Assembly (NCBI RefSeq): GCF_001730305.1
Contig: NZ_MIJY01000047.1
Location: 113,064-177,063 of the forward strand
Direction: 5' to 3'
DNA length: 64,000 bases
Source: Enterococcus termitis
GTDB taxonomy: Bacteria > Bacillota > Bacilli > Lactobacillales > Enterococcaceae
The notes under the pieces are model-generated. The model saw only the letters and a list, made by a program, of their open reading frames with translations. It had not been told where the DNA came from and did not search any database. Each line of letters begins with the position of its first letter. Positions within the stretch are counted from its first letter, which is position 1. Below, piece by piece: positions 7,796 through 16,855 of the stretch. The translations under genes were made by a program, and so were the position numbers.

Positions 7796-8914
7796 ATGAC
7801 AAATACTTCAAGTAAAATCCCTTTTCGCTACGATATCGTTGGTAGTTTTTTACGACCGGATACATTAAAAAAAGCTCGTCAAGCTTTTGCAGAAGGAACA
7901 ATCTCAAAAAAAGAATTAACCCAAGTTGAAGATCAAGAAATTATTCAATTGATCGAACAGCAAAAACAGGCTGGTCTACACGCAGTCACAGATGGTGAAT
8001 TTCGCCGACGTTGGTGGCATTTAGACTTTATCGCTGGATTAAACGGCATCACTGTTTACGACTTCCAAACAACTGCATTTGGCATCACAACGGAAGCACA
8101 GGGAACATTTGTAAGTAGTCCCCTCTCCTTTTCACAGAATCATCCTTTTTTAGAGCATTTTCGTTTTACTCAAGAGCATGCAGCTCCTGTTTTAGCTAAA
8201 CAAACGATTCCTGGTCCAAATATGATTTTTTTAGATTCATTGATTTTATCAAAACAGTATAATGAAAATCCAGTGTATGATTCATTAGCAGCATTCAAAC
8301 AAGATTTAATCACGACTTATCAAGATGCAATACAAGCATTTTACGATGCTGGCTGTCGCTATCTACAGTTGGATGATACTAGCTGGGGTGGATTATTTGA
8401 TGAGCGTTTCCGTGAAATGATTAAAGGAAATGGGTTAGATCCTGATCAACTATTGCAAGATTTCCAAGATGTCACAGAACAAGCATTGGCAAAAAAACCA
8501 GCGGATTTAGCTGTAACCTTCCATTTTTGCAAAGGGAACTTTCAGTCTCACTGGTTATACAATGGTTCTTATGAAACAATTGCGAAAAATTTATTTTCGA
8601 TCAATGCATTCGATGGATTCTTTTTAGAATATGACGATGAGCGCTCTGGAGGTTTTGAACCTCTTAAGGAGCTGCAAGATCAACGAATCGTTTTAGGCTT
8701 GATTACAAGTAAAAAAGGTGAATTAGAAGATCCTGAAGCGATTATCGCCAGAATCAAAGAAGCAAGTCAATTTGTTCCACTAGAACAGATTTGTTTATCT
8801 CCACAGTGCGGTTTTGCCTCAACGCACGAAGGAAATCATTTAACGGAAGAGGATCAATGGAAAAAGATCGAATTAGTCAAAACCATCGCCGAAAAAGTTT
8901 GGTCTGATGCTTAA
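7796..8914 (+). CDS. MetE-like (YxjG/YxjH-type) cobalamin-independent methionine synthase family protein
   Basis: A 372-residue protein equal to the C-terminal catalytic barrel of MetE. Zinc-ligand motifs are in place: HFCKGN (His and Cys of HxCxGN), FLEYDDERSGGFEPL with the Glu ligand and SPQCGFAS with the second Cys ligand. The N-terminal half carries the VTDGEFRRRWWHLDF substrate-binding region. The length (about 370 residues, no N-terminal MetE domain) is that of the YxjG/YxjH group, which methylate homocysteine from a donor such as a methylated folate or S-methyl compound. ATG 7796 has GGAGG upstream. The terminator-bearing leader suggests control by methionine status. Confidence 0.85.
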   Translation: MTNTSSKIPFRYDIVGSFLRPDTLKKARQAFAEGTISKKELTQVEDQEIIQLIEQQKQAGLHAVTDGEFRRRWWHLDFIAGLNGITVYDFQTTAFGITTEAQGTFVSSPLSFSQNHPFLEHFRFTQEHAAPVLAKQTIPGPNMIFLDSLILSKQYNENPVYDSLAAFKQDLITTYQDAIQAFYDAGCRYLQLDDTSWGGLFDERFREMIKGNGLDPDQLLQDFQDVTEQALAKKPADLAVTFHFCKGNFQSHWLYNGSYETIAKNLFSINAFDGFFLEYDDERSGGFEPLKELQDQRIVLGLITSKKGELEDPEAIIARIKEASQFVPLEQICLSPQCGFASTHEGNHLTEEDQWKKIELVKTIAEKVWSDA

Positions 8915-9000
8915 AATGGAGGAACCTCCGCAACAAAAGTAACAATCAGTTTTATTTTAGGCTTAAGACTTGTAATAACTTACTAGAAAAAAGCAACTTT

Positions 9001-9060
9001 AAATAGCAAGAAAATCCACAAAAATGTTCGTCAAAATTTTGTGGATTTCTTGCTATTTTT
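9001..9060. terminator. Bidirectional terminator between convergent genes
   Basis: Long inverted repeat, arms about 9001-9023 and 9037-9058, with T runs on the plus side and A-rich sequence on the other. It serves the methyltransferase gene and the convergent gene ending at 9084. Confidence 0.8.
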
Positions 9061-9083
9061 TCGGTGCTAAATACTTTTTTGTT

Positions 9084-10028
9084 TTATCGATTAACTGAAC
9101 GAGCCATCCGATTGATGGTATGACGCATTCCGCGAATCGCAAGTGACATTTCATAAATATTTTCTACAGGAGCTAAACCGCCATATCCTGCATCACCAAT
9201 ATGCTGGATATCTACTCCACATATTTTATTCAATAAAGCGATTTGGCGAATCGTCTCTTTACTCGCGCTTTCCTGACTTGTTCCAATCGCTGACATCGTC
9301 AATAAATCATATTTTTTAGCAATTGCTACAGCGGCTTTCATATCCTCTTCTGCAAATCCTTGAACTGTCCCAACAGCCGGCAATAATAGGATATCTGCCC
9401 CAGCTTTAGCATATGCCTCTACTGCCTCAGTAGAAACAACCGGTTCATCTGAACCAGCACTATGCATTTTACCAGCAATGATTAAACCTGAAAAATTGTC
9501 TTTTGCCACTTTTACCGCTTTAGCAATTTCCGCATTGGTTACACCCGTTCCCGGATTACCTGTTAGACAGATAAAGTCCACACCCATTTCTTCTGCTCTT
9601 TGAATGGTTGCTTTTGAACTTGTACGACCTTTACTAATTTCTAATTTTTCGCTGAACATCGCTGAAGACTCATCAACTGGTTCTAAGTTGACTCCGATTG
9701 GTCGGCCAACTAATTTCTTTAAGATTGGAATCGGATTAACTTGATTTTCTTCAGGATGCTGCCAGTAATTCATCACTTCTTCCAATGACATTCCAGGAAT
9801 GCCTTGTACGATTGGGTTGAAGCAATCAAAAAGATTCAATAGAATTAAATCTGCTCCAAATGCTGCAGCAACTTCTGCATTACTGATATCTCCAGCTTGC
9901 GGCGATGCAGCCACAACATTTTCTGAAAGAATCGTCCGTCCTTCACTTGCTTTGATCGACTGCTTTAATTCTTGAGCGGTCATACTTGCTACTTCACTAT
10001 AGCTTGCACTAATTAGTCTTTTTACCAT
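9084..10028 (-). CDS. TIM-barrel protein of unknown function (PEP-mutase/DUF7916-like)
   Basis: A 314-residue soluble protein with repeated beta-alpha units ending in small glycine-rich turns (GADLILLNLFDCFNP, GVDFICLTGNPGTG, LIIAGKMHSAG, GADILLLPAVGT, AIGTSQESAS, HIGDAGYGGLAP), the pattern of a phosphate-binding TIM barrel. I recall similar proteins annotated as DUF7916. It stands alone, transcribed away from rqcH and convergent with the methyltransferase gene. The start ATG at 10028 is preceded by GGGAGG. Enzymatic activity is likely but the reaction is unknown. Confidence 0.55.
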   Translation of the reverse strand: MVKRLISASYSEVASMTAQELKQSIKASEGRTILSENVVAASPQAGDISNAEVAAAFGADLILLNLFDCFNPIVQGIPGMSLEEVMNYWQHPEENQVNPIPILKKLVGRPIGVNLEPVDESSAMFSEKLEISKGRTSSKATIQRAEEMGVDFICLTGNPGTGVTNAEIAKAVKVAKDNFSGLIIAGKMHSAGSDEPVVSTEAVEAYAKAGADILLLPAVGTVQGFAEEDMKAAVAIAKKYDLLTMSAIGTSQESASKETIRQIALLNKICGVDIQHIGDAGYGGLAPVENIYEMSLAIRGMRHTINRMARSVNR

Positions 10029-10217
10029 AAAGCTTGCCTCCCTATTTTAAAAACTGTTACTTCATCTATTATACTAAACATCTCAAAAATACGCAGAGAT
10101 TTACAACACACTTGTTATGATTTCCTCATTTTTTTCAATTTATTTTTCACTTCCTTTATAAATAAAGGGAACTCCGTTATAATAGTACTATTATGTTTAT
10201 AGAATTGAGGGATGTTT

Positions 10218-11921
10218 ATGTCATTTGATGGCGTATTTACACATACCATGGTTTCAGAATTGTCTGAAGCTTTAGTAACAGGCCGAATTTCAAAAATTCA
10301 TCAGCCTTATGAAAACGAAGTTGTTTTAGTTATACGATCCAAAGGGAAAAACCATAAATTACTATTATCTGCGCACCCAAGCTATGCCCGTATCCAATTA
10401 ACCGAAATCGCTTATGCAAATCCAGATACGCCGCCAAATTTTGTAATGATGCTTCGTAAATTTTTAGAAGGCGCAATCTTAGATCAGATTCATCAAGTCG
10501 ACAATGATCGTGTTGTTCATTTTACTTTTACGAAACGAGATGAACTTGGTGATCTGCAAAATATTGTTTTGATCGTCGAATTGATGGGCAGACACAGTAC
10601 AATCATTTTGATGAACAAAGAGAACGGAAAAATTCTTGATGCCATCAAACACATCGGTAGTTCTCAAAATAGTTATCGCTCCTTGCTTCCTGGTGTCGAA
10701 TATATCGATCCGCCTAAGCAAGAGTCACAAAATCCTTTTACAGCAAGCAAAGAAAAAGTATTTGAACTCTTATCTCAAGCGGCTGTTTTAGATGGGAAGT
10801 ATCTTCAATCGCAGTTTCAAGGATTAGGTCGAGACACGGCAGAGGAACTTGCTTTTCTTTTAAATGAGCGCCCAAATGAAAAAATGTCTGTTTGGGAAAC
10901 ATTCTGGTCCGAGCTGCTTGAAAACACGACACCAACTTTGACTACAACAAAGAAAAAAGAATACTTCACACCTCTTCCCTTTTCATCATTAGAGGGACCG
11001 CAAACAACCTATCAAACGTTAAGCGAACTACTTGATGCCTTTTATGGAGGAAAAGCTGAAAAAGATCGAGTGAAGCAACAAGGTGGCGAATTGATCCGTA
11101 AGCTAGAAAATGAACTGAAACGAAACCAAACAAAAATCATCAAGCTGAAACAAACCTTAGCCGATACTGAACTTGCGGAAAACTTTCGACGAGACGGTGA
11201 GCTTTTAACAACTTTTATGAGTCAGGTGCCAAAAGGAGCGGAAATGGTCGAGTTGGCCAATTACTATGATGAAGACCGGCCGCTGAAAATAAAATTAAAT
11301 CCGGCTTTAACACCTAATCAAAATGCTCAAAAGTATTTCCAAAAATATCAGAAGCTTAAAAATGCCGTTAAAATCGTTCATGCTCAAATCGAACAAGCTG
11401 CTCAAGAAATCAGTTATTTAGAATCTGTATTAGCCCAATTAGAAATTGCCGGACCAATGGATATCGATCTAATCCGTGAGGAATTAATTGAACAAGGCTA
11501 TGTTAAAAAGCGAAGTGCTAAAAAACAAAAACAAGCGAAACAAAGTAAACCAGAAGAATTTTACTCCAGTGACGGTACATTGATTTTAGTTGGTCGCAAC
11601 AACTTGCAAAACGATCAATTGACCCTTCGTTCAGCGAAAAAGACAGATATTTGGCTGCATGCGAAAGACATTCCAGGTTCTCATGTGATCATTAAAGATA
11701 ATGAACCAGCTGAAACGACCCTGCTTGAAGCCGCTAGTTTAGCCGCGTATTATTCCAAGTATCGTTTATCTGCTCAAGTACCTGTTGATTATGTTCAAGT
11801 CAAGTTTGTGCATAAACCGAATGGCGCTAAACCTGGTTACGTCATTTATGAAAATCAAAAAACACTCTATGTTACGCCAGAAGAAGATCTAGTGAATAAA
11901 CTAAAAAAGAACCCAGCATAA
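10218..11921 (+). CDS. rqcH: Ribosome quality control protein RqcH / fibronectin-binding (NFACT) protein
   Basis: A 567-residue NFACT-family protein. The N-terminal NFACT-N domain (about residues 1-270) has the SFDGVFTHTMVSEL opening and ELMGRHSTIILMN block; the middle is a helical coiled coil with Lys/Glu heptads (about 280-430); the C-terminal NFACT-R domain (about 450-560) contains FYSSDGTLILVGRNN and TDIWLHAKDIPGSHVII. In Firmicutes RqcH binds stalled 60S-like 50S subunits and recruits tRNA-Ala to add C-terminal alanine tails. The enterococcal homologue is also known as EfbA, a surface-detected fibronectin-binding protein. I chose ATG 10218 because GAGGG ends at 10211 and would be too close to the ATG at 10212. 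Confidence 0.92.
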   Translation: MSFDGVFTHTMVSELSEALVTGRISKIHQPYENEVVLVIRSKGKNHKLLLSAHPSYARIQLTEIAYANPDTPPNFVMMLRKFLEGAILDQIHQVDNDRVVHFTFTKRDELGDLQNIVLIVELMGRHSTIILMNKENGKILDAIKHIGSSQNSYRSLLPGVEYIDPPKQESQNPFTASKEKVFELLSQAAVLDGKYLQSQFQGLGRDTAEELAFLLNERPNEKMSVWETFWSELLENTTPTLTTTKKKEYFTPLPFSSLEGPQTTYQTLSELLDAFYGGKAEKDRVKQQGGELIRKLENELKRNQTKIIKLKQTLADTELAENFRRDGELLTTFMSQVPKGAEMVELANYYDEDRPLKIKLNPALTPNQNAQKYFQKYQKLKNAVKIVHAQIEQAAQEISYLESVLAQLEIAGPMDIDLIREELIEQGYVKKRSAKKQKQAKQSKPEEFYSSDGTLILVGRNNLQNDQLTLRSAKKTDIWLHAKDIPGSHVIIKDNEPAETTLLEAASLAAYYSKYRLSAQVPVDYVQVKFVHKPNGAKPGYVIYENQKTLYVTPEEDLVNKLKKNPA

Positions 11922-11943
11922 TTATTCTGAAGGAGAGGATAAA

Positions 11944-12405
11944 ATGGCCGTCAGTGAATGGTATCAATCAAAAGAAGGTAGAGCTGAACACTTAGTCTAT
12001 TTGAACTCAAAAGCAAAAGAACTGGAGAAACTTCTAACGAATGAAAAAACGATGATTATTCGCGGAGCAGCTGGAAAAAAAGTTCCTTTAGGTGGTCGAG
12101 CAAAAATTGGAGATATCATTTATTTTGTTGAAACTGGCGGAAACATGATCGTAACTCATCGTGCCATTATAAAAGATGTAATAGAATCTGAAAAAATGAC
12201 GCCAGATGAATCCATCGCTTTTGTAGAAACCTATCAAAAGGAATTAAACCTGTCGACCGAACAATATAAAAGATGGGCTGGGAAAAAATGTTTAGCTGTC
12301 TTTGAAATCGATAAACTAGAAGCGATAGAACCATTCAAATATCGCCGTGATAAAAATATGGATGACTGGATCATCACTGAAACGATTCATGATATTAAAT
12401 TATGA
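11944..12405 (+). CDS. Hypothetical PUA/ASCH-like protein
   Basis: A 153-residue soluble protein, 22 bases after rqcH and followed by a terminator, so it is probably cotranscribed. Residues of about 38-125 (KTMIIRGAAGKKVPLGGRAKIGDIIYFV to KKCLAVFEIDKLEAIEPF) have the beta-rich layout of ASCH/PUA-like domains: a GDIIYFVETGG turn, a helix TPDESIAFVETYQKEL and the WAGKKCLAVFEI strand. Such domains bind RNA or modified nucleotides, which would suit a partner of RqcH, but this is inference from fold and position only. Confidence 0.5.
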   Translation: MAVSEWYQSKEGRAEHLVYLNSKAKELEKLLTNEKTMIIRGAAGKKVPLGGRAKIGDIIYFVETGGNMIVTHRAIIKDVIESEKMTPDESIAFVETYQKELNLSTEQYKRWAGKKCLAVFEIDKLEAIEPFKYRRDKNMDDWIITETIHDIKL

Positions 12406-12412
12406 TAGTCTG

Positions 12413-12455
12413 AAACAGAGGTGAAATCACTGGAAACGTGATTTCACCTCTGTTT
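12413..12455. terminator. Bidirectional terminator
   Basis: Perfect 18-bp inverted repeat, arms 12413-12430 and 12438-12455, 7-base loop. It lies between the convergent rqcH operon and the penicillin-binding protein gene. Confidence 0.9.
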
Positions 12456-12463
12456 AACTTTAT

Positions 12464-14275
12464 TTATTCATTAGAAACCATTGCTCTTTTCACTAATTTG
12501 TTCGCAACACCTGAAATAATGTCATTCGCTGATGTACCATTTAATACAGGCTTTTTAAGTGTCATATAAAAGATGTATTTAGGATTTTCCGTAGGGGTGA
12601 TCGTCACAACTGAATGTAGGTAATCCTGTTTCTGATAGCTGCCGTTTTCAAAGAATTCGGCTGTTCCGGTTTTAGCAGAGACATTTAGACCGTCCATTGC
12701 GTATTCTCGTCCTTTTCCGTATTTCTCATCAGTTGTTACATCTTTCATATATTCCAACACTTTATTTGCTGTTTCACTGGATATTGGCGTTCCTACCACT
12801 TCTGGTTCAACCGTTGTTTCTTCTCCTGTTGAAGAAACAATTTTACTGATAATATTCGGCTTTATCATATTACCGCCATTTGCGATTGCAGTGTAGGCTT
12901 GAAGCATCTGTAGATGAGTGACCGAAATTCCTTGTCCATAAGAAGTCATCGCTCTATCCACCGTTGTTTTATTTTGAATTTCTCCTGTTGCCTCGCCAGA
13001 TAAGCCTAAATTAGTCGACTGACCAAAGCCAAATTTCGTCAGATATTCCTGCCACAGTTCCGGCATGCGTTCTTGAAGGGTGACCATTCCGACATTACTT
13101 GACCATGCCAAGCCTTGGCGAAAGGTCATATTGCCTTCTCCAACGCCATTATTCCAATCATTGATAGTTGTATCATCTACCTTGATACTTCCGGAGGTAA
13201 ATTGTTCATTTTCATCAAATTTCTTTTCTTCCAGCGCACTCGCGATCATCATACTTTTCATAGTCGAACCTGGTTCATAAGCTTCTTCTAACAGCAAATT
13301 ACTCCAGCGAAAGTTAGGTGCTTCTACACCATTTTTGGTGTCTAATTCAAATGAAGGACGCTGAGATGTAGCTAAAATATTTCCTGTCTTTGCCTCCATC
13401 AACGTGGCCGTCATTAATTCTGGTTGATAGTTGTTCATCACTTCATCCATCAATTCCTCTAAATAAAATTGTAGGTTACTGTCGAGTGTAGTATAAATAT
13501 CGTTCCCATCAACTTTTTTTGTTTCTTTGACGGTTCCGGGTTTTACATCCCCTAATGAAGAATTTTTCTCATAACTTCTTGAGCCATTTTTTCCAGATAA
13601 CTGATCATTATATGCCTCTTCAATTCCCATTACCCCTTGCTCATTTTCTTTATCATCCGCTTGGGTATACCCAATGAAATAAGAAGCAAAATTTCCGACT
13701 TGATAACTACGTTTTTTTTCTTCTCTAAAATAGATTCCAGAAATTTTTTGTTTGTCTAATTCTTGTTGGATCGTTCTTTTCGTTTCAAACGTTAAATTCT
13801 TTCCATTTGTACCAAATTCAACTGTTGTGATTGGTTCGCCTTCATCATTTACACTTGGTTTCAGTTGTTTCAATGTTGTTTCTTTATCGATGCCAACATG
13901 TTTTTCAAAAATAGTAGCGATCGCATCCCAATCTTTTTCTTGCACGTATAATTTTTTACCCTCTAAATCAGTATAGTTTTCATCTAAAATCGCATAGAGC
14001 GAAAACGCACTTGAATCCTCAACCAAAACATTCCCATCTTTATCAAAAATAGCGCCTCTTTTAGCTTCTAAAATTTCATGTACTTCATACAGTTCTTTCG
14101 TTTTCTCAGCTAATGAATTTCCTGCAACTTTTCCAGTCAAAACGATATAAGAAAAACGAGTAATAAAAAGTAAAAAAACAAGCACTGTTAAAAATAGAAC
14201 AATGACCCCTACTCGTTTTCTATTTTTAGTTGTTGACAGATTGCGGTTTTGAAAGAAATGTTTGATTTTTTGCAT
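12464..14275 (-). CDS. Class B penicillin-binding protein (PBP2X-like transpeptidase)
   Basis: A 603-residue cell-wall transpeptidase. It has a short basic cytoplasmic tail, one transmembrane helix (about residues 23-44), a dimerisation domain beginning EAKRGAIFDKDGNVLVED, and the penicillin-binding domain with the three canonical motifs: PGSTMKS (catalytic Ser), SSN in the segment AWSSNVGM, and KTGTA. No PASTA domains follow, unlike streptococcal PBP2X or Enterococcus PBP C, and the C-terminus ends soon after the transpeptidase fold. It is monocistronic, flanked by terminators. It cross-links peptidoglycan on the outer face of the membrane; which division or elongation complex it joins is not clear. 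Confidence 0.88.
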   Translation of the reverse strand: MQKIKHFFQNRNLSTTKNRKRVGVIVLFLTVLVFLLFITRFSYIVLTGKVAGNSLAEKTKELYEVHEILEAKRGAIFDKDGNVLVEDSSAFSLYAILDENYTDLEGKKLYVQEKDWDAIATIFEKHVGIDKETTLKQLKPSVNDEGEPITTVEFGTNGKNLTFETKRTIQQELDKQKISGIYFREEKKRSYQVGNFASYFIGYTQADDKENEQGVMGIEEAYNDQLSGKNGSRSYEKNSSLGDVKPGTVKETKKVDGNDIYTTLDSNLQFYLEELMDEVMNNYQPELMTATLMEAKTGNILATSQRPSFELDTKNGVEAPNFRWSNLLLEEAYEPGSTMKSMMIASALEEKKFDENEQFTSGSIKVDDTTINDWNNGVGEGNMTFRQGLAWSSNVGMVTLQERMPELWQEYLTKFGFGQSTNLGLSGEATGEIQNKTTVDRAMTSYGQGISVTHLQMLQAYTAIANGGNMIKPNIISKIVSSTGEETTVEPEVVGTPISSETANKVLEYMKDVTTDEKYGKGREYAMDGLNVSAKTGTAEFFENGSYQKQDYLHSVVTITPTENPKYIFYMTLKKPVLNGTSANDIISGVANKLVKRAMVSNE

Positions 14276-14435
14276 TTTTCCTACTCTCCAATGACCATTT
14301 TTAAGATGTTTTTTTCTTCTGTTTCAGCTCTTCTATTCTACCTCTTTTATGCTGTTATTTTTTAATAGCTGTTGTTTCTTAATCAAAAATTAGAGTCTTG
14401 AATTTTTTCTTCCAATTCCTTTTTTTGTACCAAAT

Positions 14436-14467
14436 TAAAAACTGTAACGAACCTTGGTTCGTCACAG
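14436..14467 (-). terminator. Terminator of the DEAD-box helicase gene
   Basis: Hairpin with arms around GTAACGAAC (14444-14452) and GTTCGTCAC (14457-14465), followed on the minus strand by UUUUU (14441-14436). The rest of the 14276-14482 gap is AT-rich and shows nothing further. Confidence 0.75.
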
Positions 14468-14482
14468 CATTTAGCGTGCTTA

Positions 14483-15931
14483 TTATTTTTTTCTTGCTTT
14501 GTGGACTTTTAATTGTTTTCCTTTAATGGTTCGAGCTTTCATTTCTTCTATGACTTGGGCTCCTTTTCCATTTAAAATATCAATATACGTCACGTTTTCT
14601 TGAATCGTGATGATACCAATATCTTCAGCTTTGACCCCATCTATACTTGTAAGTGTGCCGACAAAATCCACTGCTCTTAATTTCTTTTTCTTGCCTCCGT
14701 TAAAATAAAGTTTCATAATATCTTCATTTACTCGCTCTGCTTTTTGATAGGTCGGTTTTTGTTTTGTGGTTATTTTTTTCTCAAAAGCGGGTTTGCATTT
14801 TTCAACTACCTTTTTATTAGGGATTGCGATTCGCGTCATTGAAAGTTCGCCATAAACTTCGATTTCTCTTTTTAGCGATTCTTCTTTTGGCGTTACAAAA
14901 GTTAACGCAAAGCCCTCTTTTCCGGCACGACCTGTTCGTCCGACGCGATGAATGTAGCTTTCCTTTTCAACAGGTATATCTAAATTAATGACATGAGTAA
15001 TATTTTCAATATCAATTCCGCGAGCGGCAACATCTGTCGCTACAAGATAACGGAATTTCCCTTTTCTAAAAGCGTCCATTACGTCAAAACGATCTTCTTG
15101 GAACATCCCTCCATGTAATTTTCCGACCGGATAACCTGCGTCAACCAGCCATTCATAGGATGCATTAACTTTTTCTTGCGTATTACAAAAGACGATACAC
15201 GTATCTGGATTTTCAACAATAGTCAACGCTTCTAACGCAGCTAGTTTCTTTTCTTCGTCTATCTCCAAACAAGCATGTTGGATTTTCGGTATCGTTTTTT
15301 CTGTGGCTTCTATTTTTACAATCTGTGGCTGATTTAAATAAGTCTCACTCAAGCTTTCGATTTTGGAAGGCATGGTTGCTGAGAAAAGCAGTGTTGTTTT
15401 CACTGAGGGTAACGCATGAATGATGGCTTCCACTTGTTCAATAAATCCCATATTCAGCATTTCATCTGCTTCGTCAATCACTAAATAGTCGATTTTTTCT
15501 ACAGGTAGTGTTTCTTTTTGGATATGATCCCAAACGCGCCCTGGTGTTCCTACCACCATATGACTTTTTTGTTTGAGTTCTGACTTTTGTTTAAGGTACG
15601 ACGCTTTTCCAAAAACCGCTGTGGCTTTGATTCGTTTATATCTACCAAGATTGATCAAATCTTCCTGTACTTGCTGTGCCAGTTCTCTGGTGGGTTCTAA
15701 AACAAGAACTTGAGGTTTATTTTCCTCCCATATTACTTTTTCGCACAACGGAATCCCAAAGCTTGCTGTTTTTCCGCTACCCGTTTGTGATTGAACTAGA
15801 AGATCTTTTTTCTTCAAAACCATTGGTATTACAGCTTGCTGAACGGGTGTCGGTTTTCGATAGCCGAGATTAGCGATTGCTTTGATGATTGGTTCGCTTA
15901 TGTCATATTCGTTAAAAGTTATTTTCTCCAT
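14483..15931 (-). CDS. dbpA: DEAD-box ATP-dependent RNA helicase, DbpA/YxiN type
   Basis: A 482-residue helicase. Motifs in order: QTGSGKT (I), PTRELAQQ (Ia), DEAD (II), SAT (III), [13 protein letters not shown], and [13 protein letters not shown] (VI). After a basic linker, the last 75 residues ([21 protein letters not shown] onward) form the RRM-like DbpA RNA-binding domain that in DbpA and YxiN recognises hairpin 92 of 23S rRNA. The length is that of B. subtilis YxiN. The role is 50S subunit assembly or rRNA remodelling. It is monocistronic; 230 bases of AT-rich non-coding sequence lie upstream without a recognised element. Confidence 0.9.
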   Translation of the reverse strand: MEKITFNEYDISEPIIKAIANLGYRKPTPVQQAVIPMVLKKKDLLVQSQTGSGKTASFGIPLCEKVIWEENKPQVLVLEPTRELAQQVQEDLINLGRYKRIKATAVFGKASYLKQKSELKQKSHMVVGTPGRVWDHIQKETLPVEKIDYLVIDEADEMLNMGFIEQVEAIIHALPSVKTTLLFSATMPSKIESLSETYLNQPQIVKIEATEKTIPKIQHACLEIDEEKKLAALEALTIVENPDTCIVFCNTQEKVNASYEWLVDAGYPVGKLHGGMFQEDRFDVMDAFRKGKFRYLVATDVAARGIDIENITHVINLDIPVEKESYIHRVGRTGRAGKEGFALTFVTPKEESLKREIEVYGELSMTRIAIPNKKVVEKCKPAFEKKITTKQKPTYQKAERVNEDIMKLYFNGGKKKKLRAVDFVGTLTSIDGVKAEDIGIITIQENVTYIDILNGKGAQVIEEMKARTIKGKQLKVHKARKK

Positions 15932-16164
15932 TTTTTCCTCATTCTTCTATTTGATACATTACATTTTCAGTATGTTTGTGCAAATGTTTATTATCCATGA
16001 AAATCGATCGAACTGCAAGCTTTCCAAATAAAGAATAGCGGTTTTCTATTTATTCCTCTAGCTAGGCACCAATTATTATTCTGCAGAAATAACTATCGTA
16101 TATTTTCTAAAAAAATGAATTTTCTTTTACAATAGAATATATCAATATAAAAAGAGGGATTTGT

Positions 16165-16803
16165 GTGAATACTTTAAAAAAATATGGGTTTAAACTAATG
16201 ATTTTTGTCATCTGCAGCGAGCTGATCGTTCCTATAATTTTAGGCTTGCTTTATCCTAATTATGATCCAGTAACTATGTTGATCAGTGACTTTGGTGAAG
16301 ATGGCAGTCCAGTTAAAATAGTTTTTAAGACTTGGCAGTTGCTTGATGGCAGCTTATTTTTACTAACGATTCCCAGCTTTTATGAACGATTCAAAAGAAC
16401 CTCGCTGCCTTTAGCAAAATCGCTTAGTATCATGATGGGTATTTTTGCAATTGGTGATTGTCTCATTACCGGCTTATTTGATCGTTCTACAGATCCAACA
16501 GCTATCGATATTGAAGCACTCATCCATGACTATGCCTCTGGAATAGGCTTTGTAGCGCTGTTCATCGGAATTTTTCTATTGATCAACCTTTATTCCATAG
16601 AAAAAAAACATGTTTATGTTTGGAATTTTGTTCTTATTTTTATTCTCTCAGGTATCTTTATGATCCTATTTGCAGCACCAAAAATTCCTTTAATTGAGCA
16701 ATTTCATATTCCATATCGTGGTCTTTGGCAACGCGCTAATTTATTTTTTCTTTATTTACCTTTTCTCGTAGTAGCACTTAATAAACAGTCAATAAAAGGA
16801 TAG
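16165..16803 (+). CDS. DUF998 family membrane protein
   Basis: A 212-residue polytopic membrane protein with six hydrophobic segments. The block LLYPNYDPVTMLISDFGEDGSPVKIVF between the first two helices, with the conserved Ser-Asp-x-Gly, is the signature of DUF998 proteins. Start GTG at 16165 follows AGAGGG. The gene is isolated between the helicase gene (divergent) and the UvrA-like gene (convergent). Function unknown. Confidence 0.7.
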   Translation: MNTLKKYGFKLMIFVICSELIVPIILGLLYPNYDPVTMLISDFGEDGSPVKIVFKTWQLLDGSLFLLTIPSFYERFKRTSLPLAKSLSIMMGIFAIGDCLITGLFDRSTDPTAIDIEALIHDYASGIGFVALFIGIFLLINLYSIEKKHVYVWNFVLIFILSGIFMILFAAPKIPLIEQFHIPYRGLWQRANLFFLYLPFLVVALNKQSIKG

Positions 16804-16855
16804 TAAGACAGTTGATTCACGTAAACGGTGTGAAACACCGCGTAGCTATCTTCTT